From contig DHVZ01000037.1 in NCBI GenBank assembly GCA_002412925.1, forward strand, positions 100,879-164,878: 64,000 bases of DNA, given 5' to 3'. Below the pieces are notes generated by a model. It searched no databases and was not told the origin of the DNA. It saw nothing but the letters and a program-made list of their open reading frames with translations. This DNA comes from Anaerolineales bacterium UBA5195. GTDB lineage: Bacteria; Chloroflexota; Anaerolineae; Anaerolineales; Villigracilaceae. Both the position numbers and the translations under genes were made by a program. Position 1 is the stretch's first letter, and every line of letters starts with the position of its first letter. Shown here one piece after another: positions 54,638 through 63,784 of the stretch.

Positions 54638-57115
54638 CTACTTTATTTTTATCCCGCGCAAACGCAGGGAATTAGAGACGACAAAGACCGAGCTAAAGGC
54701 CATCGCACCCGCCGCCAGCATCGGGTTGAGATAACCCAATGCCGCCGCAGGGATGAGTACTACGTTGTAGAAAAAAGCCCAAAACAGGTTTTGTTTGATT
54801 GTCCCAAGCGCCTGACGTGAGAGCGAAATGGCGCGAGTCACACCACGCAAGTCGCCGCTGATCAACGTCACCGGAGCGGCAGCCATTGCGACATCTGTTC
54901 CAGTGCCAATCGCCAAACCGACATCCGCTTGAGCCAGGGCGGGCGCGTCATTGACGCCATCGCCAACCATCGCAACTACCACACCTTTCGCCTGCAAGTT
55001 CTTTACTTCTATCGATTTACCCTCGGGCAACACTTCAGCAATGACTTCTTCGATGCCAGCCTGCCGGGCAATCGCTTCGGCGGTTTTCTGGTTGTCGCCA
55101 GTCAACATCACCACCCGCAGGCCCAACCGGCGCAGATCGGAAACTGCTTCAACAGAACCATCCTTGAGGGTGTCGGCCACGGCAATCACACCGCGCACCT
55201 GCCCATCCACAGCCACCAGCATGGCAGTTTTGGCTTCGCCTTGCAGGCGCTCAACTTCCTTTTCGAAACCATTCAGTGGATAATTGCGGGCGTTCATCAG
55301 GCGGAGATTGCCGACCGCCACGTTGAAGCCGTCCACTTCGGCTTCGACGCCGTGCCCGGCCTCAGCCTTGAATCCGTTCAATTCAACGAGAGCCAGGCCC
55401 CGGGTCGTTGCTTCAGCCCAGATGGCCTCCCCCAATGGATGTTCGCTCCCCTTTTCCACCGAGGCGGCCATCCGCAACAATTCATCACTTGCGATCCCAT
55501 GACCCGAGACCACATCCGTCACCGCCGGTTGGCCCTTCGTCACGGTGCCGGTTTTATCCAGCACGACAACCGTGACCTTGCCCGCGCGTTCAAGCGCTTC
55601 GCTGCTGCGGAACAGGATGCCCATTTCCGCGCCTTTTCCGGTGCCAACCATGACGGCAGTCGGCGTGGCCAGGCCCATCGCACACGGACAGGCGATCACC
55701 AAGACAGCCACCATGTTAATCAGGGCACGGATAAAGGGTGTGGTGTCAGCGTTGATGGCCAACGGCGGACCAAAAAAGTACCAGCCGAGGAAAGTCAGGG
55801 CGGCGATCCCAATCACCACCGGGACGAAAATCGCGGAAACCTGGTCGGCCAGCTTTTGGATGGGCGCTTTGCTGCCCTGGGCGTCTTCCACCAGACGGAT
55901 GATCTGCGCCAGGGCGGTTTCCTTGCCAACTTTAGTAGCCTCGAACCTGAGCATACCCAGCTTGTTGAGCGTTGCGCCGATCAGTGGGTCACCGGGCTGC
56001 TTTTCGACTGGCAGAGACTCACCCGTCAGCATGGATTCGTCGACCGCGCTGCGGCCTTCGACCACCACCCCATCGACGGGAATTTTCTCGCCAGGGCGGA
56101 CGAGCACCACATCTCCAACCCGGACTTCATCGACGGGTATCTCCAATTCCTGCCCTTCGCGCACGACGCGGGCGGTTTTCGCGCGCAGCCCCATCAGTTT
56201 TTTAATGGCTTCGCTGGTGCGGCCTTTGGCGCGCGCTTCGAGGAACTTTCCGAGCTTGATCAGTGTGATGATAACGGCGGCGGTCTCAAAATAGAGATGG
56301 CCGTCTGAAAGCCAGCCAAAGGTGACCGGCAGGCTGTAGAAATAAGCAGCTGAGGAGCCCAGCGCGATGAGCACATCCATATTGGCTGAACGGTTGCGCA
56401 GGGCCTTGAACGACCCAACGTAATATTGCCAGCCAACATAGAACTGCACCGGGGTGGCAAGTACGAGCATCAGCCAGTTGAACCAGGGCTGGGCTGGGTG
56501 CATTCCACCCATTTCCAGCGCCATGCCATCGTGACCGGGCAGATAGAAAAACTCCGGCAGTAGGCTGAAATCCTTGCCCATCGAGAGCAGGAACAGCGGC
56601 AGGGTGAAAATCAGGCCGATGATCAGCAGGCGGCGCTGTTCATTGATCTCATGCTCGCGAGCAGCAGCTTCGGCATCTTCAGCCTGGCCGCCCAATTCGA
56701 GCGCCTCAAAACCGGCGGCGCTGATTGCGCGGCGCAATTCGGACTGCGAGATGACAGTCGGCACATATTTGATCCGCGCTTTTTCGCTGGCGTAAGTGAC
56801 GCCAACTTCCAGCACGCCCTCCAGTCTTGCCAGGGCTTTTTCCAGGCTGCGGGCGTCGTTGTCATCAGCCAGGCGCTTGATGACCAAATCCGCTTCGCCA
56901 GTGGCGATTCCGTACCCGGCCCGGTTGACCCGGGCGATCAGTTCGGTCAGCCCAAGTTTGGCGGTGTCGAATTCGATCGTGGCGCGTTCCGACGAGAGAT
57001 TAACAACCGCCGTCGAAACGCCATCCAGTTTTTTCAGATTCCGTTCAACCGTCGCCACGCAGTTGGCACAGGTCATCCCGGTCACAGGCAGGGTTAATTG
57101 TTTGGTATCAGACAT
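54638..57115 (-). CDS. copA: Copper-translocating P1B-type ATPase
   Basis: An 825-residue P-type ATPase. The N-terminal HMA domain has GMTCANC (C16 and C19). A second HMA-like domain (about 75-145) keeps the fold but lacks Cys-x2-Cys. The transport motif is IACPCAMGLATPTAVMVG, the phosphorylated aspartate is in VLDKTGTVTKG, and MVGDGVNDAPALAQADVGLA closes the hinge. The CPC plus later N and MxxS features indicate a Cu(I) exporter (P1B-1). The start at 57115 has only a weak ribosome site. It is the central gene of the operon behind csoR and a small HMA protein. Confidence 0.95.
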   Translation of the reverse strand: MSDTKQLTLPVTGMTCANCVATVERNLKKLDGVSTAVVNLSSERATIEFDTAKLGLTELIARVNRAGYGIATGEADLVIKRLADDNDARSLEKALARLEGVLEVGVTYASEKARIKYVPTVISQSELRRAISAAGFEALELGGQAEDAEAAAREHEINEQRRLLIIGLIFTLPLFLLSMGKDFSLLPEFFYLPGHDGMALEMGGMHPAQPWFNWLMLVLATPVQFYVGWQYYVGSFKALRNRSANMDVLIALGSSAAYFYSLPVTFGWLSDGHLYFETAAVIITLIKLGKFLEARAKGRTSEAIKKLMGLRAKTARVVREGQELEIPVDEVRVGDVVLVRPGEKIPVDGVVVEGRSAVDESMLTGESLPVEKQPGDPLIGATLNKLGMLRFEATKVGKETALAQIIRLVEDAQGSKAPIQKLADQVSAIFVPVVIGIAALTFLGWYFFGPPLAINADTTPFIRALINMVAVLVIACPCAMGLATPTAVMVGTGKGAEMGILFRSSEALERAGKVTVVVLDKTGTVTKGQPAVTDVVSGHGIASDELLRMAASVEKGSEHPLGEAIWAEATTRGLALVELNGFKAEAGHGVEAEVDGFNVAVGNLRLMNARNYPLNGFEKEVERLQGEAKTAMLVAVDGQVRGVIAVADTLKDGSVEAVSDLRRLGLRVVMLTGDNQKTAEAIARQAGIEEVIAEVLPEGKSIEVKNLQAKGVVVAMVGDGVNDAPALAQADVGLAIGTGTDVAMAAAPVTLISGDLRGVTRAISLSRQALGTIKQNLFWAFFYNVVLIPAAALGYLNPMLAAGAMAFSSVFVVSNSLRLRGIKIK

Positions 57116-57202
57116 GGGTAAGGGCTCATAAATTATGCGGGCAGGCAAACAGGCATGCGGAGTTTCTTACCTCCTGCTTCCCTGTGTACTTGCTCGCGTT
57201 GA

Positions 57203-57421
57203 CTAAAGCGCCGGCCCAACAACGGGATAATTTATCCCTGCCAGCAAGTCCTTGATTTTCTCTTCGGAAGCCGGAGCGTCGAACGCAATTTCAACCATCT
57301 TGGTATCCTGGCTGGCCTTAACCGTCTCCACACCGGTCAAATCAAAAAGCTCGGTCTTGATTGTATGGACGCAATGTCCGCAAGAAATATTGGGAACGAA
57401 ATAGGTTACGATAGTCATCAT
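57203..57421 (-). CDS. Small heavy-metal-associated (HMA) protein
   Basis: A 72-residue copper-chaperone-like protein with Cys-x2-Cys in NISCGHCVHTIKTELFDL. This is a second chaperone in the same operon, distinct from the one at 52633-52845. AGGAGAAA lies before the ATG; two ATG codons are adjacent at the start. It stands between csoR and copA. Confidence 0.9.
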   Translation of the reverse strand: MMTIVTYFVPNISCGHCVHTIKTELFDLTGVETVKASQDTKMVEIAFDAPASEEKIKDLLAGINYPVVGPAL

Positions 57422-57444
57422 TTTCTCCTGTGAAGTTTTTGGCG

Positions 57445-57714
57445 TTACACTTTTGTAGCGGTTTCAAATACATCGGTGATTTCTCTTAGAACGCGCTCGC
57501 GCTCCTTTGGGTCGTCGCCCTGGATGGCCGTGGTCACGCACGAATTGAGGTGGTCTTCCAAAATCCCTGTGCTAACTTTGTTCAGGGCGGCCTGCACCGC
57601 CTGAATCTGGCGGATGACATCGATGCAGTAAGCATCCTCCTCGACCATGCGGATAATGCCGCGCAGGTGGCCCTCGACGGTTTTCAAACGTTTTAAAGTG
57701 GATTCTGCATTCAT
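57445..57714 (-). CDS. csoR: CsoR family copper-sensing repressor
   Basis: An 89-residue all-helical repressor. The Cu(I) ligands C30, H55 and C59 (VEEDAYCIDV; EDHLNSCV) keep the spacing of characterised CsoR proteins (+25, +4). LKRLKTVEGHLRGIIRMVE is the DNA-contacting first helix pair. Copper binding releases it from its operator. The ATG at 57714 has AAAGGA about eight bases before it. A C9G9 palindrome lies in its leader, between promoter and ribosome site, so it is very likely self-regulated and controls the whole copper operon. Confidence 0.93.
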   Translation of the reverse strand: MNAESTLKRLKTVEGHLRGIIRMVEEDAYCIDVIRQIQAVQAALNKVSTGILEDHLNSCVTTAIQGDDPKERERVLREITDVFETATKV

Positions 57715-57728
57715 TGAAATTCCTTTCA

Positions 57729-57746
57729 CCCCCCCCCGGGGGGGGG
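57729..57746. promoter_or_regulatory. C9G9 palindrome, probable CsoR operator
   Basis: Nine C followed by nine G form an 18-base perfect palindrome in the csoR leader, just after the transcription start. Characterised CsoR/RcnR-type operators are GC-rich with runs of C and G around a dyad, so this is the obvious candidate site. Long homopolymer runs are also slippage-prone. Confidence 0.65.
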
Positions 57747-57758
57747 CAGGGTCTCAAG

Positions 57759-57787
57759 AATATAACAGGCCAAGGCGATTTTGTCAA
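57759..57787 (-). promoter_or_regulatory. Strong promoter of the copper operon
   Basis: On the minus strand TTGACA (57782-57787) and TATATT (57759-57764) are separated by exactly 17 bases. The operator follows downstream. Confidence 0.8.
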
Positions 57788-57822
57788 CCTGATTTATCCA
57801 AATAGCTGAATGGTTACCTTAA

Positions 57823-57851
57823 TTGACTTGTTGATAAAACCATGCTACGAT
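57823..57851 (+). promoter_or_regulatory. Promoter of the DegV gene
   Basis: TTGACT at 57823-57828 and TACGAT at 57846-57851 are 17 bases apart. A leader of about 105 bases with a hairpin follows. Confidence 0.65.
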
Positions 57852-57858
57852 TCTACCG

Positions 57859-57890
57859 AATGACGCGGAAAAGCAAGTTTACGCGTCATT
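57859..57890 (+). other. Hairpin in the degV leader
   Basis: AATGACGCG at 57859-57867 pairs with 57882-57890 around a 14-base loop, beginning at about the predicted transcription start. Purpose unknown: transcript stability or a regulatory site. Confidence 0.45.
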
Positions 57891-57962
57891 GTTTCATATA
57901 GTCCGCGGCACACATCAAACCCGGATTGACCACGGCAAAAACACCCTCAGGAGATTCATGCC

Positions 57963-58820
57963 ATGACAAAAACAGCAATAATTACTGACACAGATGCCAG
58001 CCTCCCGCTGGAACTGGCCAAGGACTACGGGATCTTCCAAGTGCCCATCATTGTCCAGTTCGGCGCTGAAAGTTTCCGGGCCGTATATGACATCGACGAT
58101 GCCCAAACTTTTGCGCGCATCGATCAGACCGGCAAGCTCCCCACCACCTCGGCCCCCTCACCGGGACAGTTCGCCGAGGCTTTCAAAACAGCCTTCAACG
58201 CTGGTTACGATGACATCTTATGCCTGACAGTCAGCAGCGAAGTGAGCGCTACCTACGCCGCCGCACTCAACGCTGCCAGCCTTTTCCCAGATAAAGAAAT
58301 CAGCGTACTGGATACAAAAAGCCTGACCGCTTGCCAGGGTTTCATGGCGCTGGCTGCCGCAAAAACCTTAAAAAAGGGGGCCTCGAAAGCGAATGCCCTG
58401 GCTGCCGCAGAAGATGTGGGCAAACGCAGCTCCCTATTCGCGGCGCTGGCGACGGTCAAATACCTGGCCATGAGTGGGCGGGTTGGGCACCTCGCCGCCG
58501 GTGTCGCAAACTTTCTTAATGTGAAGCCCATCCTGACCATCCGCGATGGAAAGCTGGACTTGCTTGAAAAAGTGCGGACCCAGTCCAAGGCCTGGGATAG
58601 AGTGGTCGCCCTGGCTGTGGAAAAATCAGCGGGGAGTCTGATCGAGCAAATGGCCATTGTCCACGTCTGCGCACCTGAAGCGGCCAAAAAGCTCGAAGAA
58701 TTGCTTCGGGCCCACCTCCCATGCCCAGACGAGATTCTATACACTGAACTCACACCGGGGCTCTCTGTTCACTCGGGAGCCGGGCTGGTCGGGGTTGGAA
58801 TGGTCGTCAGAGATAGGTAA
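57963..58820 (+). CDS. DegV family fatty-acid binding protein
   Basis: A 285-residue DegV protein. Family marks are AIITDTDASLPLELAKDYGI, TTSAPSPGQFAEAFKTA and SSLFAALATVKYLAMSGRVG. Bacterial homologues (FakB) bind a fatty acid for phosphorylation by FakA; no fakA is in this window. AGGAG is nine bases before the ATG. A strong terminator follows. Confidence 0.92.
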   Translation: MTKTAIITDTDASLPLELAKDYGIFQVPIIVQFGAESFRAVYDIDDAQTFARIDQTGKLPTTSAPSPGQFAEAFKTAFNAGYDDILCLTVSSEVSATYAAALNAASLFPDKEISVLDTKSLTACQGFMALAAAKTLKKGASKANALAAAEDVGKRSSLFAALATVKYLAMSGRVGHLAAGVANFLNVKPILTIRDGKLDLLEKVRTQSKAWDRVVALAVEKSAGSLIEQMAIVHVCAPEAAKKLEELLRAHLPCPDEILYTELTPGLSVHSGAGLVGVGMVVRDR

Positions 58821-58868
58821 AGTACTTCACGGAAGTTGAAAGTATTTCCGAGATGTTTTAGAACTACC

Positions 58869-58913
58869 GATGAAACAGAAACGGGCGGGTTGCCTGCCCG
58901 TTTCCGTTTCATC
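58869..58913 (+). terminator. Terminator after the DegV gene
   Basis: An 18-base arm at 58869-58886 pairs with 58896-58913 with a single wobble. Confidence 0.85.
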
Positions 58914-58955
58914 ACACAAAAGGGTGATTTAAAGGAGTATTTTAGGCTTAATTGG

Positions 58956-58984
58956 TTGAATTCTTATCGGGTAATTTGTATAGT
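58956..58984 (+). promoter_or_regulatory. Promoter of the acetyl-CoA synthetase gene
   Basis: TTGAAT at 58956-58961 and TATAGT at 58979-58984 are exactly 17 bases apart. CAGGAGGAG precedes the ATG at 59012. Confidence 0.7.
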
Positions 58985-59011
58985 GGTAGATATTCCACAG
59001 GAGGAGTATCT

Positions 59012-60913
59012 ATGCCCGCCAAGAAGCGTAAATTGGAAGGGGAAGTTTATTACCCGTCAGATGAAGTGGTCGCCCAGGCCCGCCTAAAGGATTGGGAGAA
59101 AACCACGGAATTCGCACATAACGACCTGCAAGGTTTCTGGAAAAAGGAAGCCGAAGAATTGGATTGGTTTCAAAAATGGGAACAGGTTTTGGATGATTCA
59201 AACAAGCCATTTTTCAAATGGTTCGTCGGTGGGAAAACCAACATCGCCCACAATGCCATCGACCGTCATTTGAATAATTATCGCAAGAACAAACTGGCAT
59301 TGATCTGGGAAAGCGAGGACGGCAAATTCGAACGGACATTCTCATTTTACGCGCTCAACCGAGAAGTCAGCCGTATGGCGAATATCATCAAAGCCATGGG
59401 TGTCAAAAAAGGCGATCGCGTCACCATTTACATGGGGCGCATTCCAGAAATCGTCTTTGCGATGCTGGCCTGCGCTAAAATTGGCGCGGTACATTCGGTC
59501 ATCTTTGGCGGATTCTCCGTAGACGCACTCCAGAGCCGCATCGCTGACAGCCAGTCGAAACTGGTCATCACTTGTGATGGAAGTTTCCAAAACGGTAAGC
59601 TAGTGGAACTCAAACGCATCGTTGATGAATCCCTGAAACACTGCCCAACGGTTGAAAACGTGGTTGTTGTCAAGCGCACCGGCCACGATGTGCCGATGGA
59701 GGCCATGCGCGACCACTGGTATCATGATATGTGCGTCCTGCCAATTGCCAACGGTAAATGTCCCACCGAGGTAATGGACGCAGAAGATCCGCTTTTTATC
59801 CTCTATACCTCCGGCTCAACGGGCACCCCCAAAGCCATCTTGCATACACATGGGGGCTATATGGTTGGAACCTACGCTACACTGAAATATGTCTTCGATA
59901 TTAAAGACGAGGACCGTTTTTGGTGCACCGCCGATCCCGGCTGGATTACCGGGCACTCCTACCTGGTCTACGGCCCGTTACTCAATGGCGCGACGGTTTT
60001 CATGTTCGAAGGCGGGCCATCGTATCCGTACCCCAATCGCTGGTGGCAGCTCATCGAACGTTTCGGCATCTCGATCTTTTATACCGCCCCCACCGCCATC
60101 CGAGGCTTGATGCGTTTTGGTGAAGCCTGGCCAAATAAACACGATCTTTCCTCCCTGCGGCTGCTGGGCTCCGTTGGTGAGCCGATCAACCCCGAAGCCT
60201 GGAAATGGTTCTACACCGTGGTCGGCAAAGAAAAATGCCCGATTATGGACACCTGGTGGCAAACCGAGACCGGCGCATTTATGATCACGCCCACGCCGGT
60301 TGTGCCGCTCAAGCCCGGCTCCGGCACCCGTCCCTTCTTTGGACAGGAAGCCGAAATCGTGGACGAGGAGGGCAAACCAGTGGAGGATGGCGCGGAAGGT
60401 TTCCTGGTTCTCACTAAGCCCTGGCCTTCGATGTTCCGCACAATTTATGGCGACGATGAGCGCTACGTGCGCTCTTATTGGAGTAAGTATCCCGGCAAAT
60501 ACATGACCGGTGACTCCGCCCGGCGCGACAAAGACGGCTATTTCTGGATTATCGGCCGGGTCGATGACGTCATCAAAGTCTCGGGGCATCGCCTCGGCAC
60601 AGCTGAAGTCGAATCGGCGCTGATCACCAACCCGGCGGTGGCCGAATCGGCTGCAATTGGCCTGCCGCACGAAGTCAAAGGCCAGGCCATCTACTGTTTT
60701 GTGCAGCTAAAACCCGGTTACACCCCCAGCGAAGATCTGGCCGAAGAATTGCGTCAGCATGTTTCCCAGCATCTTGGCCCAATCGCCCGTCCCGAGGAGG
60801 TCAGATTCATTGAGAAGCTCCCCAAGACCCGCTCCGGCAAAATCATGCGGCGCGTATTGAAAGCTCGCGCCCAGGGTCTGCCCGAAGGGGACCTCTCAAC
60901 ACTGGAAGAGTGA
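59012..60913 (+). CDS. acs: Acetate-CoA ligase (AMP-forming)
   Basis: A 633-residue acetyl-CoA synthetase. The AMP-binding motif reads LYTSGSTGTPKAILHTHGGY, MDTWWQTETGAFM is the second motif, and YFWIIGRVDDVIKVSGHRLG the hinge. KTRSGKIMRRVLKARAQGL carries the conserved lysine regulated by acetylation in homologues. The start at 59012 has CAGGAGGAG before it. It converts acetate, ATP and CoA to acetyl-CoA. It has its own promoter and terminator. Confidence 0.94.
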   Translation: MPAKKRKLEGEVYYPSDEVVAQARLKDWEKTTEFAHNDLQGFWKKEAEELDWFQKWEQVLDDSNKPFFKWFVGGKTNIAHNAIDRHLNNYRKNKLALIWESEDGKFERTFSFYALNREVSRMANIIKAMGVKKGDRVTIYMGRIPEIVFAMLACAKIGAVHSVIFGGFSVDALQSRIADSQSKLVITCDGSFQNGKLVELKRIVDESLKHCPTVENVVVVKRTGHDVPMEAMRDHWYHDMCVLPIANGKCPTEVMDAEDPLFILYTSGSTGTPKAILHTHGGYMVGTYATLKYVFDIKDEDRFWCTADPGWITGHSYLVYGPLLNGATVFMFEGGPSYPYPNRWWQLIERFGISIFYTAPTAIRGLMRFGEAWPNKHDLSSLRLLGSVGEPINPEAWKWFYTVVGKEKCPIMDTWWQTETGAFMITPTPVVPLKPGSGTRPFFGQEAEIVDEEGKPVEDGAEGFLVLTKPWPSMFRTIYGDDERYVRSYWSKYPGKYMTGDSARRDKDGYFWIIGRVDDVIKVSGHRLGTAEVESALITNPAVAESAAIGLPHEVKGQAIYCFVQLKPGYTPSEDLAEELRQHVSQHLGPIARPEEVRFIEKLPKTRSGKIMRRVLKARAQGLPEGDLSTLEE

Positions 60914-60926
60914 TCATCGATCAGCC

Positions 60927-60972
60927 AAAAATGTCCGGGAATCATCATGCAGGGCGATTTCCGGACATTTTT
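60927..60972 (+). terminator. Terminator after acs
   Basis: AAAAATGTCCGG at 60927-60938 pairs with 60961-60972, with further inner pairing of GGAATC and GATTTC. Confidence 0.85.
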
Positions 60973-61043
60973 GTTAGGATTCGTTATTTTTTTCCCTTTG
61001 TTTGTTATACTGAGATTCAAATCCAATTAATCAAGAGGCTAAA

Positions 61044-61694
61044 ATGACCGAAAACACAACATCGAAATCTTTGCTTGACCACCTGCGTATCCTGGGCTCC
61101 GAGATCGTCTTGGGCACCCTGATCGCCTTGTTGAGCATTGGCGTGGCCTATTCCAGCTATCAAGGCTCGCTGGCCGATTCCGACCAGAACAAAAATGAAA
61201 TCGAAGGCATGAAAAGCTTGAACGATGGCAACACCATTTTCCTGTCCGCCAACCAGACTCTGACACAAGATTATGCCTACTTCGACAATTGGTATACCAA
61301 CCTGGATACCAACCCCGAGGTGGCCGAGTACTATCTGGAACTGATGAGCGATGAGTTGGCAACTCTGGCCCAAAAAGATAGCATGAACCAGGCAGAATGG
61401 GCAGCCTACGAAGAAGGTGTCTTCACCGAATCATACACATATTTTGATCGATCCGAAGCCTTCTTTGCGCTGGCCGGGGCCTGGGACGAGAAAGGCGACC
61501 AACTTCAACTAGTCGTCCTATTCATGGCGCTCGGCTTAACCTTCGCCGCCTGGGCCTCCCTGCTCAAGGAAGCAAGCAATTTGCGCCCAATTTTCTCCAT
61601 TTTGGCGATTGCAATGCTGATTGTGGCTGTCGTGACCTATCTCTCGATACCAGCCATCCCAGTCATCGAGATTCCGCCACTCCCCGAGATGTAA
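61044..61694 (+). CDS. Membrane protein with three TM segments, unknown function
   Basis: A 216-residue protein with membrane segments at about residues 17-35, 152-172 and 180-202, and a long acidic, Asn/Tyr-rich loop between the first and second. The N-terminus LLDHLRILGSEIVLGTLIAL and the C-terminal Pro/Ile repeats (SIPAIPVIEIPPLPEM) are distinctive. I do not recognise the family. GAGG lies just before the ATG; TATACT at 61006-61011 may be the -10. Confidence 0.78.
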   Translation: MTENTTSKSLLDHLRILGSEIVLGTLIALLSIGVAYSSYQGSLADSDQNKNEIEGMKSLNDGNTIFLSANQTLTQDYAYFDNWYTNLDTNPEVAEYYLELMSDELATLAQKDSMNQAEWAAYEEGVFTESYTYFDRSEAFFALAGAWDEKGDQLQLVVLFMALGLTFAAWASLLKEASNLRPIFSILAIAMLIVAVVTYLSIPAIPVIEIPPLPEM

Positions 61695-61723
61695 TCCTGC
61701 AAGCCAAAGCACATAAAGCCGCA

Positions 61724-61753
61724 AATCTGGCCTGCCCAAAAGCAGGCCAGATT
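61724..61753 (+). terminator. Terminator after the membrane protein gene
   Basis: AATCTGGCCTGC at 61724-61735 pairs perfectly with 61742-61753 around a six-base loop. Confidence 0.8.
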
Positions 61754-61840
61754 CATTGATGGAAACGATGTATACTGCAATTAGAGAGTGTTGCCCAAAT
61801 CTGAGTTACACGCAGATAAGCGTTAGAACAGGAGGCCTTT

Positions 61841-62494
61841 GTGGCTGCCCGCATCTTATTACAAAAAAATAACTTCTTTTTATTCATCCTGGCTGTCATT
61901 CTTGTTACAGGCGCGATTCTGGTTTCATGTAACACAAAACCAACCCCCAGCCCCGAAGCGCAAATCCGGGCAGCTGTGGCTGCCACACTGGCGGCCATTC
62001 CATCGCCGACCCCCTACCCTTTTCCAACCATGGCGCCCATCCCAACGCCAAGTTCGCTGGAAGGGGTCTTCTGTGAATATGGTTTCTGCGTTGGTCACCC
62101 GCAGGATTTTTACCTGATCGACCAGGGCGCAACGCGCCAGCCTCCTATCCCAAACACCTACGGCTATGGCATTCTATTTGGGTACAGCCAGACCCTTTTT
62201 ATCCAGATGGCCTGGACCACCAGCGGACCAAGCTTCGATCCGCAATTGACCATGCGTTACATTTTGGAAGAAACTGAGGCACTGCAGGGCAGCCTGGATG
62301 CGCAGTTGCTTGGAAAGCTAAATGTTTACTCCCAGCCCATTACTACCATCACAGCTTCCCTGCCCTACGGCGGGATCGCCTCGTGGCAATGCGGCGGGCG
62401 CGATTTTGTCTGGAAAGTCTACACCCCGCAAGATGGCATGGCTCCGGCGCTTTTGAAACAGGCGATTGAGAAGTTCAGGTGTCAGAATGAGTAA
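61841..62494 (+). CDS. Lipoprotein of unknown function
   Basis: A 217-residue lipoprotein. It starts with GTG (AGGAGG is six bases upstream), and the signal ends in AILVSC, giving an acylated cysteine near residue 30. A Pro/Thr/Ala linker follows (PSPTPYPFPTMAPIPTPSS). The C-terminal domain contains four cysteines (near ...VFCEYGFC, ...SWQCGG and ...EKFRCQNE), which could form two disulfides. No family recognised. Confidence 0.82.
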   Translation: MAARILLQKNNFFLFILAVILVTGAILVSCNTKPTPSPEAQIRAAVAATLAAIPSPTPYPFPTMAPIPTPSSLEGVFCEYGFCVGHPQDFYLIDQGATRQPPIPNTYGYGILFGYSQTLFIQMAWTTSGPSFDPQLTMRYILEETEALQGSLDAQLLGKLNVYSQPITTITASLPYGGIASWQCGGRDFVWKVYTPQDGMAPALLKQAIEKFRCQNE

Positions 62495-62533
62495 AAAGTA
62501 AAAAGAAACGAGTAAGACGAAAAAAGGAACCAA

Positions 62534-62567
62534 AAAAGGGAGCGCCAGGGTAATGGCGCCCCCTTTT
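62534..62567. terminator. Bidirectional terminator
   Basis: AAAAGGGAGCGCCA at 62534-62547 pairs with 62554-62567 with one mismatch. It lies between the convergent lipoprotein (+) and HAD-DinB (-) genes. Confidence 0.8.
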
Positions 62568-62599
62568 ACTTCTTGTTTATTTCTCGTTGCTTTTTAGCC

Positions 62600-63784
62600 C
62601 TACTTCACCGCGGCCATGGCTTGCTGGATGTGCAAACGGTCGTGATCGACCATGAAGCCAACCAGTTCACGTAAATTGGTCGGCCCGAAGATGGTGTGGC
62701 GGGCACTGCGTTTCCAATCGTCAGCAGTAATACTTCTCAGCCTGTCCACAAGCCTGGCTCGCGCAATGAAAAATTCGCCCAGGGCTGTTTCGCCATTTTG
62801 ATGGATATACTGTCGTTCTTCAGCCCATTGGTCGGTCATCTGACCGGCAATGAAGGCCTTGTCTTCGCGCAAAACAGTTTCAACCCGCGCCAGATTGACG
62901 TCCGCATCTACATCGCAAAGATGGCAAAGAACTTCCAGAAAGGCCCATTCACCCGGCTGAGAGCGCTTGATCCATTGCTCGGGAGCCAGTGAAAGCGAGA
63001 GAGTGTGTAATACCGCCGGGGTTGCCTGTAAGAAAGCCAGCAAAGCCGCAGGAGATGAGTAATCCGCTTTGAGGGCAGATAAATCTGTCGATTCCAGGTA
63101 AAGGCGCAAATCCGCCAGCGTACCATGTGGTACGCCATCTGGAGGTCGCTGTCCGTCGGCGGACAGCCAAAAAGATGGAAGTCCCGCTTCCCTGGCTGGG
63201 GCGATATCACGCTCCAGACTGTCACCCACCATCAACAGCGGGCCATCTGTCCAACCCATGCGCGCCAGGAATTCAGGAAAATAGGCCACCGAGACTTTGG
63301 CAAAATGGAAAGTTTGGAAATCGGGAATCAGGGCGAAAGGGTATTTCTCGGGAGCAAGCCCCGCCCATCGCAGGCGATGAAGAATGGCTTTGCGCGGGAA
63401 AAGCGGATCGGTGGCAATGGCAACCTTCCAGCCCTGGGAAAAAGCCCATTCCACGAGCGCGATGGCCTCGGGGCGGGGTTTGGTCAACGGCTCGAGCGTT
63501 GGAAAAACATCGTCGTAGAATTTGTCGATCGCGGCGGCCAGGTCAGCCTGGGGCAGATCAAGCGCAGGATAAAAGTTTTCGCCAAAAACCTGTTCCAGGG
63601 TGCGATCCATGCGCATACTACCGTACATGACCTGCGTCCCGCGGGCAAGTTCGCGGATGAATTTATCCGGCGAGACGGCATGCGCCATGTGCGCGGCCAG
63701 TTTTTGAAAATACACCGGGATGAGCGCATCGATGTTTGAATCCAGCAGGGTATCGTCGAGGTCGAGCAGTAGGTTGAAGGTCAT
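62600..63784 (-). CDS. HAD phosphatase fused to a DinB-like domain
   Basis: A 394-residue fusion. Residues 1-225 form a HAD hydrolase with MTFNLLLDLDDTLLDS (D8/D10), KVAIATDPLFPRKAILHRL (motifs II and III region) and PLLMVGDSLERDIAPAREAG (motif IV). Residues about 245-394 form a four-helix DinB-like (DinB/YfiT) domain with histidines in LEVLCHLCDVDADVNLARVE and GFMVDHDRLHIQQAM, the usual metal-binding triad arrangement. DinB proteins include thiol-dependent transferases and damage-induced proteins; substrate unknown. Its ATG overlaps the stop of an upstream Cys-rich frame as ATGA. Confidence 0.87.
   Translation of the reverse strand: MTFNLLLDLDDTLLDSNIDALIPVYFQKLAAHMAHAVSPDKFIRELARGTQVMYGSMRMDRTLEQVFGENFYPALDLPQADLAAAIDKFYDDVFPTLEPLTKPRPEAIALVEWAFSQGWKVAIATDPLFPRKAILHRLRWAGLAPEKYPFALIPDFQTFHFAKVSVAYFPEFLARMGWTDGPLLMVGDSLERDIAPAREAGLPSFWLSADGQRPPDGVPHGTLADLRLYLESTDLSALKADYSSPAALLAFLQATPAVLHTLSLSLAPEQWIKRSQPGEWAFLEVLCHLCDVDADVNLARVETVLREDKAFIAGQMTDQWAEERQYIHQNGETALGEFFIARARLVDRLRSITADDWKRSARHTIFGPTNLRELVGFMVDHDRLHIQQAMAAVK

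Noticed and set aside
54929..56308. 459-codon open frame opposite copA
   Set aside because: Antisense to the motifs of the copper ATPase, without family resemblance; a shadow frame.
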